Below the pieces are notes generated by a model, which saw only the letters and a program-made list of their open reading frames with translations, did no database searches and was not told where the DNA came from. Source: Pseudomonas sp. P5_109 (lineage in GTDB: Bacteria; Pseudomonadota; Gammaproteobacteria; Pseudomonadales; Pseudomonadaceae). Taken from it: a DNA stretch of 64,000 nt. Position numbers and translations under genes: made by a program. The DNA is taken from positions 3,237,501 through 3,301,500 of the forward strand of contig NZ_CP125380.1 in NCBI RefSeq assembly GCF_034009455.1. The letters run 5' to 3'. This document shows positions 19,262-27,010 of this stretch, in pieces; position 1 is the first letter of the stretch; every line of letters starts with the position of its first letter.

Positions 19262-22039
19262 TTGAACAGGCACACACCATCGATCAACGTTGTTGACCCG
19301 CGCGGTTTAGCCGTTCGTGCGCTGGCGTACCATCGACTGGCGGCCGTCAAACCGATCACTGCGCGGGTAACGCAGCAGGTTTTCGATCCGCTTGGCCGCC
19401 TCGTTCAACAACGCGATCCGCGATTGTTTGCCTTGCGTCAGAGCGATGCCTCGGTCCCGGCGAACCTCACCACGATCCATAACCTGACGGGGCAGGCGCT
19501 GTGCAGCGACAGCGTCGATGCCGGGTGGCAACTCGGGTTGGCGGGTGCGGCAGGGCAGGTGCTTGAGTCATGGGATCAACGTGGCTGGCATCGTCGCACT
19601 GAACATGATCCATTGCTGCGGCCTGTCGCAGTGCATGAGCAGGTTTCGGGTGAACCCGAGCGCTGTGTCGAGCGAATGACGTTCGGGGGCGTTTCGGATG
19701 ATCACGCCCGGTATAACTGCTGTGGCCAACCCATCCGCCAGGACGACCCGGCAGGTAGTCGATTGATGACCGACTATGGGCTGTCGGCGGTGGTACTGCA
19801 TGAGCGTCGGCACTTCCTCAACAGCTTCGCTCCGGTTGACTGGCCAGCGCTGTACACAGACCGGGACCGCTTGCTGGAGCCAGGCACCGGCGCTCAGACT
19901 TCGTGGCGCTTCGCGTCTACCGGCGAAGTGGCAGCGCAAACCGATGCCAAAGGTCATACCCAGTATTTTGCGCATGATCGCGCTGGTCAATTGCGTTCGG
20001 TGGGGCTAAAGCGCTCTGGACAACAAGGCGTCGATACGCTGGTCAGTGCCATCCATTACAGCGCTTCAGGTCAAGTTGAACATGAACTCGCCGGCAATGG
20101 CATGCGCACCACTAGCGTTTATAATCCGTCCGATGGGCACCTAATGCTGCTGGCCACTCAATGCCCGGATCAGAGCTTTTTGCAGAAGCTGAGTTACTGT
20201 TACGACCCGGTTGGCAACATCACCGAAATCACCGACGCTGCTTTACCCATCCAGCATTTTGCCAACCAGCGCATCGAACCGGTGCGGCGCTTCAGGTACG
20301 ACACGCTTTACCAATTGATCAGCGCGACCGGCTGGGAAACCGTCAGGCCCTCATTCGGTCCTGCCTTACCAGAGTGGCAGACGTACGGCCCGCCGGATGG
20401 CAGCCGCTGGTGCAACTACAGCGAAACCTACGATTACGATGAAGCGGGCAATCTGTTGCAGCGTATCCATCATGGCGCGGTGGGCGATACCCTGAGCATG
20501 CGCGTCGCCCCGCTGAGTAATCGCAGCGTCAAGGTCCACCCCACTCAAACCGGCGTGGATGAGTCGTTCGACGCTCGGGGCAATCTGTTGGAGCTTCAAC
20601 CCGGGCAAGGCTTGCAATGGAACGGGCGAAGCCAGTTGGCTCAGGTCACACCCGTCGTTCGGGTCAATGGCGCTGACGATCTAGAGCGATATGTCTACGA
20701 CAGCGAAGGCACGCGCCTGCGCAAAACCCGCACGACCGCAGCGAAATCCATCGCCCATACCGCCGAAGTGCGTTATCTGCCCGGCCTCGAACTGCACAGC
20801 AACAGCGCCACGGGGGAACAGCTGCAAGTAGTCAGCATTCAGGCCGGCCGCTGCACCGTGCGTCTGTTGCATTGGGATAGCCCGCCACCGGCCGAAATGG
20901 ACAACGACCAATTGCGTTTTTGCTTCGATGATCACCTGGGATCGAGTGCCTTTGAGGTAGACGCCCAGGCGAAGGTGATCAGCCAGGAAGTGTATTACCC
21001 CTTTGGCGGCACGGCATGGCTGGCCGGACGGCATGAAGTGGAAATCGGGTACAAGACCATTCGTTATTCAGGCAAGGAACGGGATGCGACGGGGCTTTAT
21101 TATTATGGGGCGCGGTATTACGCGCCTTGGTTGCAACGCTGGTTGAATCCGGATCCGGCGGGGGATGTGGATGGGTTGAATTTTTATCGGTTTGTTAAGA
21201 GTGGTCCGGTAAGTTATTTTGATGATTTAGGTAGTTGTTCAGCTTTTGCTGCTTTAAATGATTTTGTCATTGAGACTTATGATGGTATTGGGGGGTTGGT
21301 TGTTGCGCGCGGGTTTGAAGAAGTGAGGTTGAGAGAACCGGAAATGGCGAAAGGTCTGGATTCAGCATTTTCCAGGGCGAAGAATATCTTGATGAATGCA
21401 ACTGCAGAAATCCAACACCCTTTATTTGAAAAAAATATTATCGAGGGATATGTTGGGGAGGTGTCTTTGCAAGATGTATTAATGCTAAAAAATAATATGA
21501 TTAAAATGGAAGGCTTTATGAAAAGGTATGGGCCTGGCTCGCGAAAAGTAGTGCTTCTTGATGGGGATAATTGGACGGGTTATAACGCGAAAGTATTTAG
21601 ATATGATAGAAGGAGCAAGGTTTATTTAAGTGATGATGTAAGGAGGAATACAGTTGAAGCTAACGCCATGCTCTTGATACATGAAGTTTCACATTTGGCT
21701 CTTGATACTAAAGATTATTGGTATCGTATGAGCTTTGCGGAGAAGAAAGGCTTTGGCGATGATGTCGATCAGTATGGCCTAACTCCCAACGATGAATATG
21801 AGCGGTCGGAGTTTCTCTATCAGTCGAAGAGAATGATGCGTGGGCATGTCAAGGCGGACGATGTGGAGCCTGAATTTATGGGGGGCCTAAAAACTAAAAA
21901 AATAGACAAGTCTATTGTTAGGTTTAAGGCAAGCCCTGAAGTTAGAACAAGGATGGCGCTAAAGAATGCAGATACTTTTGCATCAATTTCGAGCGCTCTA
22001 AGTAGAGTGCACTCCAAGAGACGTATGGATGAACGATAG
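19262..22039 (+). CDS. Rhs/TccC-like polymorphic toxin with M35-like metallopeptidase tip
   Basis: 925 residues from TTG at 19262 (AAGGGA 9 bases upstream; TTG at 19244 is possible). The start NRHTPSINVVDPRGLAVRAL is that of TccC-like Rhs proteins of Pseudomonas. YD repeats fill about residues 40-590. The core ends with YYPFGG, YSGKERDATGLYYYGARYYAPWLQRWLNPDPAG and a FYRFVKSGPVSYFDDLG hinge near 635-660, where such proteins cleave themselves. The tip (about 660-925) is AT-richer and unlike the core. It holds H807-E-V-S-H811 followed by TKDYWY (D818), the HExxH...TxDYxY signature of aspzincins (M35, lysine-specific endopeptidase type). There is no signal peptide, no PAAR domain and no immunity gene: the next gene ends one base away on the other strand. 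A TccC-type toxin role against eukaryotic cells is inferred. Confidence 0.85.
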   Translation: MNRHTPSINVVDPRGLAVRALAYHRLAAVKPITARVTQQVFDPLGRLVQQRDPRLFALRQSDASVPANLTTIHNLTGQALCSDSVDAGWQLGLAGAAGQVLESWDQRGWHRRTEHDPLLRPVAVHEQVSGEPERCVERMTFGGVSDDHARYNCCGQPIRQDDPAGSRLMTDYGLSAVVLHERRHFLNSFAPVDWPALYTDRDRLLEPGTGAQTSWRFASTGEVAAQTDAKGHTQYFAHDRAGQLRSVGLKRSGQQGVDTLVSAIHYSASGQVEHELAGNGMRTTSVYNPSDGHLMLLATQCPDQSFLQKLSYCYDPVGNITEITDAALPIQHFANQRIEPVRRFRYDTLYQLISATGWETVRPSFGPALPEWQTYGPPDGSRWCNYSETYDYDEAGNLLQRIHHGAVGDTLSMRVAPLSNRSVKVHPTQTGVDESFDARGNLLELQPGQGLQWNGRSQLAQVTPVVRVNGADDLERYVYDSEGTRLRKTRTTAAKSIAHTAEVRYLPGLELHSNSATGEQLQVVSIQAGRCTVRLLHWDSPPPAEMDNDQLRFCFDDHLGSSAFEVDAQAKVISQEVYYPFGGTAWLAGRHEVEIGYKTIRYSGKERDATGLYYYGARYYAPWLQRWLNPDPAGDVDGLNFYRFVKSGPVSYFDDLGSCSAFAALNDFVIETYDGIGGLVVARGFEEVRLREPEMAKGLDSAFSRAKNILMNATAEIQHPLFEKNIIEGYVGEVSLQDVLMLKNNMIKMEGFMKRYGPGSRKVVLLDGDNWTGYNAKVFRYDRRSKVYLSDDVRRNTVEANAMLLIHEVSHLALDTKDYWYRMSFAEKKGFGDDVDQYGLTPNDEYERSEFLYQSKRMMRGHVKADDVEPEFMGGLKTKKIDKSIVRFKASPEVRTRMALKNADTFASISSALSRVHSKRRMDER

Positions 22040-22040
22040 G

Positions 22041-23462
22041 TCAATTTGTGTTTGAAAACGACCGCACAATCCGCCCCAACGTCTCCATAGCCTTCTCCGA
22101 AACCTCATCCCACGGGCTGCCATAATTCAACCGAATACAATTCCTGAACCGCTGCGCCGGCGAAAAGATCGGCCCCGGTGCAATGCTGATGCCCTGCGCC
22201 AGCGCCATCTGAAACAACTTCAACGAATCCATCTGCTCCGGCAGTTCCAGCCACAAAAAGTATCCACCCGCCGGTTGACTGACCCGTGTCTGCGCCGGGA
22301 AATAGCGGGCGATGGCGGCGAGCATGGCGCTTTGCTGGTCTTCCAGCGCGTGGCGCAACTTACGCAGGTGCCGGTCGTAACCACCGTGTTGCAGGTAATC
22401 GGCGATGGCGGCTTGGGCCGGCATTGATGCGCACAGCGAGGTCATGAGTTTCAGCCGTTCGATTTTTTGCGCAAAACGCCCGGCGGCGACCCAACCGATG
22501 CGGTAACCGGGGGCCAGGCTCTTGGCGAACGAGCCGCAGTGCATCACCAGGCCTTCGGTATCAAAGGCCTTGGCCGGTTTTGGTGCTTGTTGGCCGTAAT
22601 ACAGTTCGGCGTAGACATCGTCTTCGATCAACGGCACCTGGTGGCGGCGCAACAATTCCACCAGCTGCTGTTTCTTGGCCTCGGGCACGGTCGCGCCCAT
22701 GGGGTTCTGGAAACTGGTCATGCACCAGCAGGCTTTGATCGGATGGCGTTCCAGGGTTTGCTCGAGCACGCCGAGGTCGATGCCGTCGCGCGGGTGCACG
22801 GGGATTTCCACGGCCTTGAGCTTCAGGCGTTCGAGCACTTGCAGGCAGGCGTAGAACGCCGGGGCTTCGATGGCTACCAGGTCGCCGGGCTCGGTCACCG
22901 CTTGCAGGCACAGGTTGAGCGCTTCCAGGGCACCGTTGGTGATCAGCAGTTCTTCCATGGGTAGCATCAGCCCGCCGACCATGTAGCGCAGGGCGATTTG
23001 CCGACGCAGTTGCGGGTTGCCTGGCGACATGTCGGTGACGACCATGCGCGGGTCCATTTCGCGGCTGGCGCTGGCCAGGGAGCGGGACAAGCGTTGCAGG
23101 GGAAACAACGTAGGGCTGGGGAACGCCGAGCCGAAGGGCACGGTGTTCGGGTCCTTGATCGAGTCGAGCACCGAGAACACCAGTTCGCTGACATCGACCT
23201 CGGTGGACTCATTGACCTGGCTACTGATCTCCGGTTCGGAAAACGGCCGTGGTGCATGGGCGTTGACGAAGTATCCGGAACGCGGACGAGCGCGGATCAG
23301 TCCGCGACGTTCCAGCAGGTAGTAGGCCTGGAACACCGTCGACGGGCTGACGCCATAGGTCTGGCTGGCGTAGCGAACCGAGGGTACGCGCTGGCCGGGA
23401 CCCAGGACGCCGGATCGGATCAGTTCTGCGATGTCGTCGGCGAATTTTTCGTAGCGTTTCAT
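22041..23462 (-). CDS. MocR/PdxR-type GntR regulator with aminotransferase domain
   Basis: 473 residues. An N-terminal GntR winged helix (about 1-70; VPSVRYASQTYGVSPSTVFQAYYLLERRGLI) is joined by a linker to a fold-type I aminotransferase-like domain. The PLP lysine is K314 in GSFAKSLAPGYRIGW, with SFQNPMG and DDVYAELYY upstream as in active aminotransferase folds. MocR regulators bind PLP or PLP-amino acid adducts to control amino-acid or vitamin B6 genes; the target here is unknown, and ccoG next door is not an obvious one. The ATG at 23462 gives the expected KRYEKFADDIAELIRSG start. The stop lies one base from that of the convergent Rhs gene. Confidence 0.92.
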   Translation of the reverse strand: MKRYEKFADDIAELIRSGVLGPGQRVPSVRYASQTYGVSPSTVFQAYYLLERRGLIRARPRSGYFVNAHAPRPFSEPEISSQVNESTEVDVSELVFSVLDSIKDPNTVPFGSAFPSPTLFPLQRLSRSLASASREMDPRMVVTDMSPGNPQLRRQIALRYMVGGLMLPMEELLITNGALEALNLCLQAVTEPGDLVAIEAPAFYACLQVLERLKLKAVEIPVHPRDGIDLGVLEQTLERHPIKACWCMTSFQNPMGATVPEAKKQQLVELLRRHQVPLIEDDVYAELYYGQQAPKPAKAFDTEGLVMHCGSFAKSLAPGYRIGWVAAGRFAQKIERLKLMTSLCASMPAQAAIADYLQHGGYDRHLRKLRHALEDQQSAMLAAIARYFPAQTRVSQPAGGYFLWLELPEQMDSLKLFQMALAQGISIAPGPIFSPAQRFRNCIRLNYGSPWDEVSEKAMETLGRIVRSFSNTN

Positions 23463-23495
23463 CGGTGTCCCGTCATGGAGTCGATTCGATTTACT

Positions 23496-23637
23496 GCGGC
23501 GAGGGGGCTTGCCTGTGGCGAGGGGGCTTGCCCCCGTTGGGGCGCAAAGCGGCCCTGCTTTTTTTCATTCCACAACACCGAGTCGTCGGATTGACGACTG
23601 CTTCGCAGCCGAACGGGGGCAAGCCCCCTCGCCACAG
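23496..23637. repeat. REP cluster, GTGGCGAGGGGGCTTGCC type
   Basis: Two direct copies of GGCGAGGGGGCTTGCC at the left, then CCCCGTTGGGGCGCAAAGCGG, and an inverted arm GGGGGCAAGCCCCCTCGCCAC at the right. This is a variant of the cluster at 18182. Both share the inner CGCAAAGCGGCC and GACTGCTTCGCAGCCGAACG segments, so they are copies of one composite element. Confidence 0.87.
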
Positions 23638-23692
23638 AGGATTGCATTGCCAAAACAGGGTTGCACTTCACCAAAGTCTGCATCTTAAAGGT

Positions 23693-25105
23693 TCAGCGAT
23701 TCATCGGCGCAACAAACCGGCTCTTTGCCACGCTGTAGACGTCAGGGTCATCGCTGTCGATCACCTTGAAACTGATGCTTTGCGAACTGCTGGCCGGACG
23801 CTCGGTGAGCATCGCCACCGACACCGGCACGTCGACAATTTCGCCCGGTGCCAGGCTCAACTCGGTCTTGCCTTGCAACTCGAAATCATCGGCATCGACC
23901 AGGTGCAATTGGTAGTCCTGGCGCTGCTGGGTCTTGTTGATCACTTTCAGACTGTAGATGTTTTCGATCTGCCCCTGGCTGTTCTCGCGGAACAGGCCAC
24001 GGTCCTTGCTGACATCGAGCGACACCATCGGCCGCTCCATCAGCGCCACCACCAGGGCGGCGATCATTACCAGCAGCACGGCGGTGTAGCCGATCAGGCG
24101 CGGGCGCAGCAGGTGTGTCTTGCCACCCTGCAACTGATGCTCGGAGGTATAGCTGATCAATCCCCGGGCGTAGCCCATTTTGTCCATGATCGAATCACAG
24201 GCGTCGATGCACGCCGCGCAACCGATGCACTCCATCTGCAAGCCATCGCGAATGTCGATGCCGGTCGGGCAGACCTGTACGCAGAGCTGGCAATCGATGC
24301 AATCGCCCAAACCCACGTCGGCGGGCTTGACCTCGCGTTTGCGCGGGCCACGGTTTTCACCACGGGCCACGTCGTAGGAAATGGTCAGGGTGTCCTTGTC
24401 GAACATCACGCTCTGGAAGCGCGCGTAGGGACACATGTGCATGCACACTGCTTCACGCAGCCAGCCGGCATTGATGTAGGTGGCGCCGGTAAAAAACAGC
24501 ACCCAGAACAGACTGACGCCGCTCATTTGCAGGCTCAGCAGTTCTTCGGCCAGTGGCCGGATCGGTGTGAAGTAGCCGACAAAGGTCAGGCCGGTCAGCA
24601 GGCTGATGGCCAGCCACAAGGTGTGCTTGGCCGAACGCCGCATCAGTTTGTTCAGGCCCCACGGCGCGGCCTGCAACTTGATTCGCTGGTTGCGTTCGCC
24701 TTCGGTGATCTTCTCGCACCACATGAAGATCCAGGTCCAGGAGCTTTGTGGGCAGGTGTAACCACACCAGACCCGTCCCGCGAACACCGTGATCGCAAAC
24801 AGGCCGAAGGCGGCAATGATCAGCAGCGCCGAGAGCAGGATGAAATCCTGCGGCCAGAAAGTCGCGCCGAAGATATGGAACTTGCTTTCGGAAAGGTCCC
24901 AGAGCACCGCCTGGCGGCCGCCCCAGTTCAACCACACGGTGCCGAAGAACAGCAAAAACAGAAAGCCCGCGCCACTGATGCGCAGGGTGCGGAACAGCCC
25001 GGTGAAGCTGCGGGTGTGGATCAGGTTGTCGCTGGTTTTGGCCTTCATCTTTGGACGTGAAGGCTCGAATGTTTCTACGGTTCGGACGGGGATTCTCTCG
25101 CTCAT
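23693..25105 (-). CDS. ccoG: Cytochrome c oxidase accessory protein CcoG (RdxA/FixG)
   Basis: 470 residues. Membrane-bound polyferredoxin that helps assemble cbb3 oxidase by reducing copper. An N-terminal membrane helix (GFLFLLFFGTVWLNW) is followed by the helix pair around VWCGYTCPQSSW and CMHMCPYARFQSVMFD. Two 4Fe-4S motifs follow, CIDCQLCVQVCPTG and CIGCAACIDACDS, then a further helix (AVLLVMIAALVVAL) and a C-terminal IG-like FixG domain. ATG at 25105 fits family starts (MSERIPVR); an ATG at 25129 lies upstream with no better ribosome site. The ccoNOPQ and ccoI genes are not in the window. I found no good ANR box upstream. Confidence 0.93.
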   Translation of the reverse strand: MSERIPVRTVETFEPSRPKMKAKTSDNLIHTRSFTGLFRTLRISGAGFLFLLFFGTVWLNWGGRQAVLWDLSESKFHIFGATFWPQDFILLSALLIIAAFGLFAITVFAGRVWCGYTCPQSSWTWIFMWCEKITEGERNQRIKLQAAPWGLNKLMRRSAKHTLWLAISLLTGLTFVGYFTPIRPLAEELLSLQMSGVSLFWVLFFTGATYINAGWLREAVCMHMCPYARFQSVMFDKDTLTISYDVARGENRGPRKREVKPADVGLGDCIDCQLCVQVCPTGIDIRDGLQMECIGCAACIDACDSIMDKMGYARGLISYTSEHQLQGGKTHLLRPRLIGYTAVLLVMIAALVVALMERPMVSLDVSKDRGLFRENSQGQIENIYSLKVINKTQQRQDYQLHLVDADDFELQGKTELSLAPGEIVDVPVSVAMLTERPASSSQSISFKVIDSDDPDVYSVAKSRFVAPMNR

Positions 25106-25300
25106 GGTCTTTCGCTCATCAGCCTCCATCAGGCATGAGCACTATGAGCGGCGATCTGTTTACATAACAGACTCAGGTATCGCATTAAAAAGCGGATCAG
25201 ATAGCCCGGGGCGCACGGCCTGCGACAACTTGAAGCACCCGCCACGCAGGGGCGCAAACGCCAGGTAGAAACAGCGGCGGAGGAAGTTGATCAATGCCAG

Positions 25301-25534
25301 TCAAATCACCGAACCACTGTCGGTGGCTTTCAAGTGTCGGCGTCCATCCACTGCGCCGGCGACGGTCAAGGCGTTGGCCTCGGCTTCGGTGATGTAGATG
25401 CGGTGGCCTTCGATGTCCACTGCCGACATGGCTTTGCGGCCATCGGTGACGATGGTCACGTCGGGACACAGACGAATGTATTCGCCATTTTCGGTGGTGA
25501 AAAAGCCGGTCTGGTTCTCGATGCGTACAGTCAT
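25301..25534 (-). CDS. DUF3203 family protein
   Basis: 77 residues, small acidic cytoplasmic protein of a family largely restricted to Pseudomonas. Conserved pieces visible are MTVRIENQTGFFTT, EYIRLCPDVTIVTD, MSAVDIEGHRIYIT and the C-terminal HLKATDSGSVI. AAGGATT precedes ATG at 25534. It points the same way as ccoG, 195 bases upstream of it, and away from the MgtC-like gene. The function is unknown. Confidence 0.82.
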   Translation of the reverse strand: MTVRIENQTGFFTTENGEYIRLCPDVTIVTDGRKAMSAVDIEGHRIYITEAEANALTVAGAVDGRRHLKATDSGSVI

Positions 25535-25655
25535 GGCGGAATCCTTTTTTTAGCGGAGTCTAAAGATTCAGGCCGCAACCACCGGACATCGTTCTGTGCA
25601 ACCGATTAATGGTCGCTGCGGTCCACCGTCCATGGCCCCCCTCAAGGACAACCCC

Positions 25656-26156
25656 ATGAACGCCTGGTGGCACGAAGTCTGGGTGACCCTGCAAGCCGAG
25701 TTCGCCGACATCACCGATGCCTCGCAACTGACGCGGATGACCGTGCGCCTGTTGATGGCCGCCGTGCTAGGTGGGATTCTCGGGTTCGAACGCGAACACC
25801 AGGGCAAGGCTGCTGGCGTGCGCACCCATATGCTGGTGGCGATGGGGGCCGCGCTGTTCGTGCTGGTGCCACAGATGTCCGGCTCACAGGCCGACGCCAT
25901 GAGCCGGGTGGTGCAGGGCGTGATCGCCGGGATCGGTTTCCTGGGGGCCGGCACCATCCTGAAAAACCAGGAGGGCGACGAAGGCCACGTCAAGGGCCTG
26001 ACCACCGCCGCCGGCCTGTGGATGACCGCCGCCATTGGCGTTGCAGCCGGGCTGGGCCGGGAGGCGACGGCGGTGCTCAGCACACTGTTGGCGCTCGGGG
26101 TGTTCAGTGTGATGCCGAGCATCGTGAGGCTGATTGACAAGGATCGCGGGCCCTAG
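25656..26156 (+). CDS. MgtC/SapB family inner-membrane protein
   Basis: 166 residues with the MgtC/SapB membrane domain. Visible helices begin at LLMAAVLGGILGFERE, followed by the signature HQGKAAGVRTHMLVAMGAALFVL, VVQGVIAGIGFLGAGTILK, GLTTAAGLWMTAAIGVAAGLG and TAVLSTLLALGVFSV. ATG at 25656 follows AAGGACAACCCC. The protein lacks the long C-terminal soluble domain of Salmonella MgtC and is of the short SapB type. Family members are linked to magnesium limitation, acid tolerance and membrane potential; the role here is unknown. Its stop overlaps the stop of a doubtful opposite-strand ORF by four bases. Confidence 0.88.
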   Translation: MNAWWHEVWVTLQAEFADITDASQLTRMTVRLLMAAVLGGILGFEREHQGKAAGVRTHMLVAMGAALFVLVPQMSGSQADAMSRVVQGVIAGIGFLGAGTILKNQEGDEGHVKGLTTAAGLWMTAAIGVAAGLGREATAVLSTLLALGVFSVMPSIVRLIDKDRGP

Positions 26157-26392
26157 GAGGTATTCACCCGGTCTGCGGAGGTCGCTTCACAATCTGATTC
26201 CTGCTCGTCGCACTTTGATTCCGAGAGTTCATGCTGGCTGTAGTCCATTTCACAGTGCAGCAGATGATTCTCCAGATCCTTGATGATTGAGCTTCTGGTT
26301 GAAAGCTCAGAGCGATTGCGTTCGGCATCGAAGCAAAGAAATTCGTAGTTGAATATTTTCAAGGGAAGGCCAGCCGTCGGTTGATCGTTCAC
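26153..26392 (-). CDS. Small hypothetical protein, doubtful
   Basis: 79 residues from a GTG with no clear ribosome site. The sequence is acidic, with a charged C-terminal half (ESKCDEQESDCEATSADR) and three cysteines. I recognise no family. The GTG overlaps the stop of another small frame (26389-26592) as GTGA, and the two share a loose FDxxRN pattern (FLCFDAERN and FCPFDTLRN), which may be chance. It converges on the MgtC-like gene. The main point in its favour is an unbroken frame in a stretch with no competing gene. Confidence 0.3.
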   Translation of the reverse strand: MNDQPTAGLPLKIFNYEFLCFDAERNRSELSTRSSIIKDLENHLLHCEMDYSQHELSESKCDEQESDCEATSADRVNTS

Positions 26393-26638
26393 GGTTGAGC
26401 GCGTGGTGCTGTGCGCTCGCTATGTCTGTGAATTCGCTGACGCTGGAAAAAAAAGTTTTCATGGCTGGCCACGCTCAAGACTGATGGAGTGGTGGCTATA
26501 TAAGGCGCAGGGTGCAAGTTCCGTAAAGTGTCGAACGGGCAGAACTGGTGTTTTCGGATCGGTACTACGCGTTCTTGGGAAGTGTCATTCATTTTTCATG
26601 ATCGTCCCTGGCTTTGAGGCAGGAACGATCAACTGTCT

Positions 26639-26806
26639 TCATTCAGGATTCACAATCACCGGCGGCATCGTCGCGGGTGGTTCTTCCCTTGGCGGCGGGG
26701 TCGTGCCGGGCGGGTCCTGTTCGGGCACCGGTTGAGGATCCGTCGGCGGGATCACCGGGTCATCGATGTTCGGATCGGGGGTTTCAGCCGGGAATGGATT
26801 GTTCAT
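26639..26806 (-). CDS. Small proline-rich protein, 55 residues
   Basis: An ATG at 26806 is preceded by GGAGG with an 8-base spacer, the best ribosome site in the area. The product begins MNNPFPAETPDPNIDDPV, continues with DPQPVPEQDPPGTTPPPREE and ends MPPVIVNPE. About 40% of residues are proline and there is no hydrophobic segment, so it is probably disordered and cytoplasmic. Similar short Pro-rich hypothetical proteins occur in Pseudomonas, but I know no function. It is divergent from glgE with a 204-base shared upstream region, so it may share stress control with the glucan genes. Confidence 0.65.
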   Translation of the reverse strand: MNNPFPAETPDPNIDDPVIPPTDPQPVPEQDPPGTTPPPREEPPATMPPVIVNPE

Positions 26807-26893
26807 TGTTCAAGCCTCCGGTGGCACATGGCGTGAGTCGTGCTTAAGTAGGTGGACTGCGGCGCGAAGGATTTGATTCCGCAAATTGTCGCT

Positions 26894-26922
26894 GAACTTT
26901 TCCCGACGACTGTCGCTCGGAA
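26894..26922 (+). promoter_or_regulatory. Possible AlgU (sigma-22/RpoE-like) promoter of glgE
   Basis: GAACTT at 26894-26899 is followed after 17 bases by TCGGAA at 26917-26922. The ECF AlgU consensus is GAACTT, 16-17 bases, TCtgA, so the -35 is perfect and the -10 has one mismatch in its first five bases. It ends 88 bases before the glgE ATG. Judged by eye only. Confidence 0.4.
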
Positions 26923-27010
26923 CCTAAAGTGAGTCCATTCCGGGGCGGATGGCCCGACGGGATGGCGACCAGACACCAGCGCGTCCATGGGGCGTAAGGA
27001 GAGAGGCTCG

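Noticed and set aside
23465..25060. Long plus-strand frame opposite ccoG
   Set aside because: Starts inside a REP cluster and mirrors the ccoG reading frame.
25287..25304. Possible ANR box upstream of ccoG (TTGATCAATGCCAGTCAA)
   Set aside because: Does not fit TTGAT-N4-ATCAA and lies about 180 bases away, at the stop of the DUF3203 gene.
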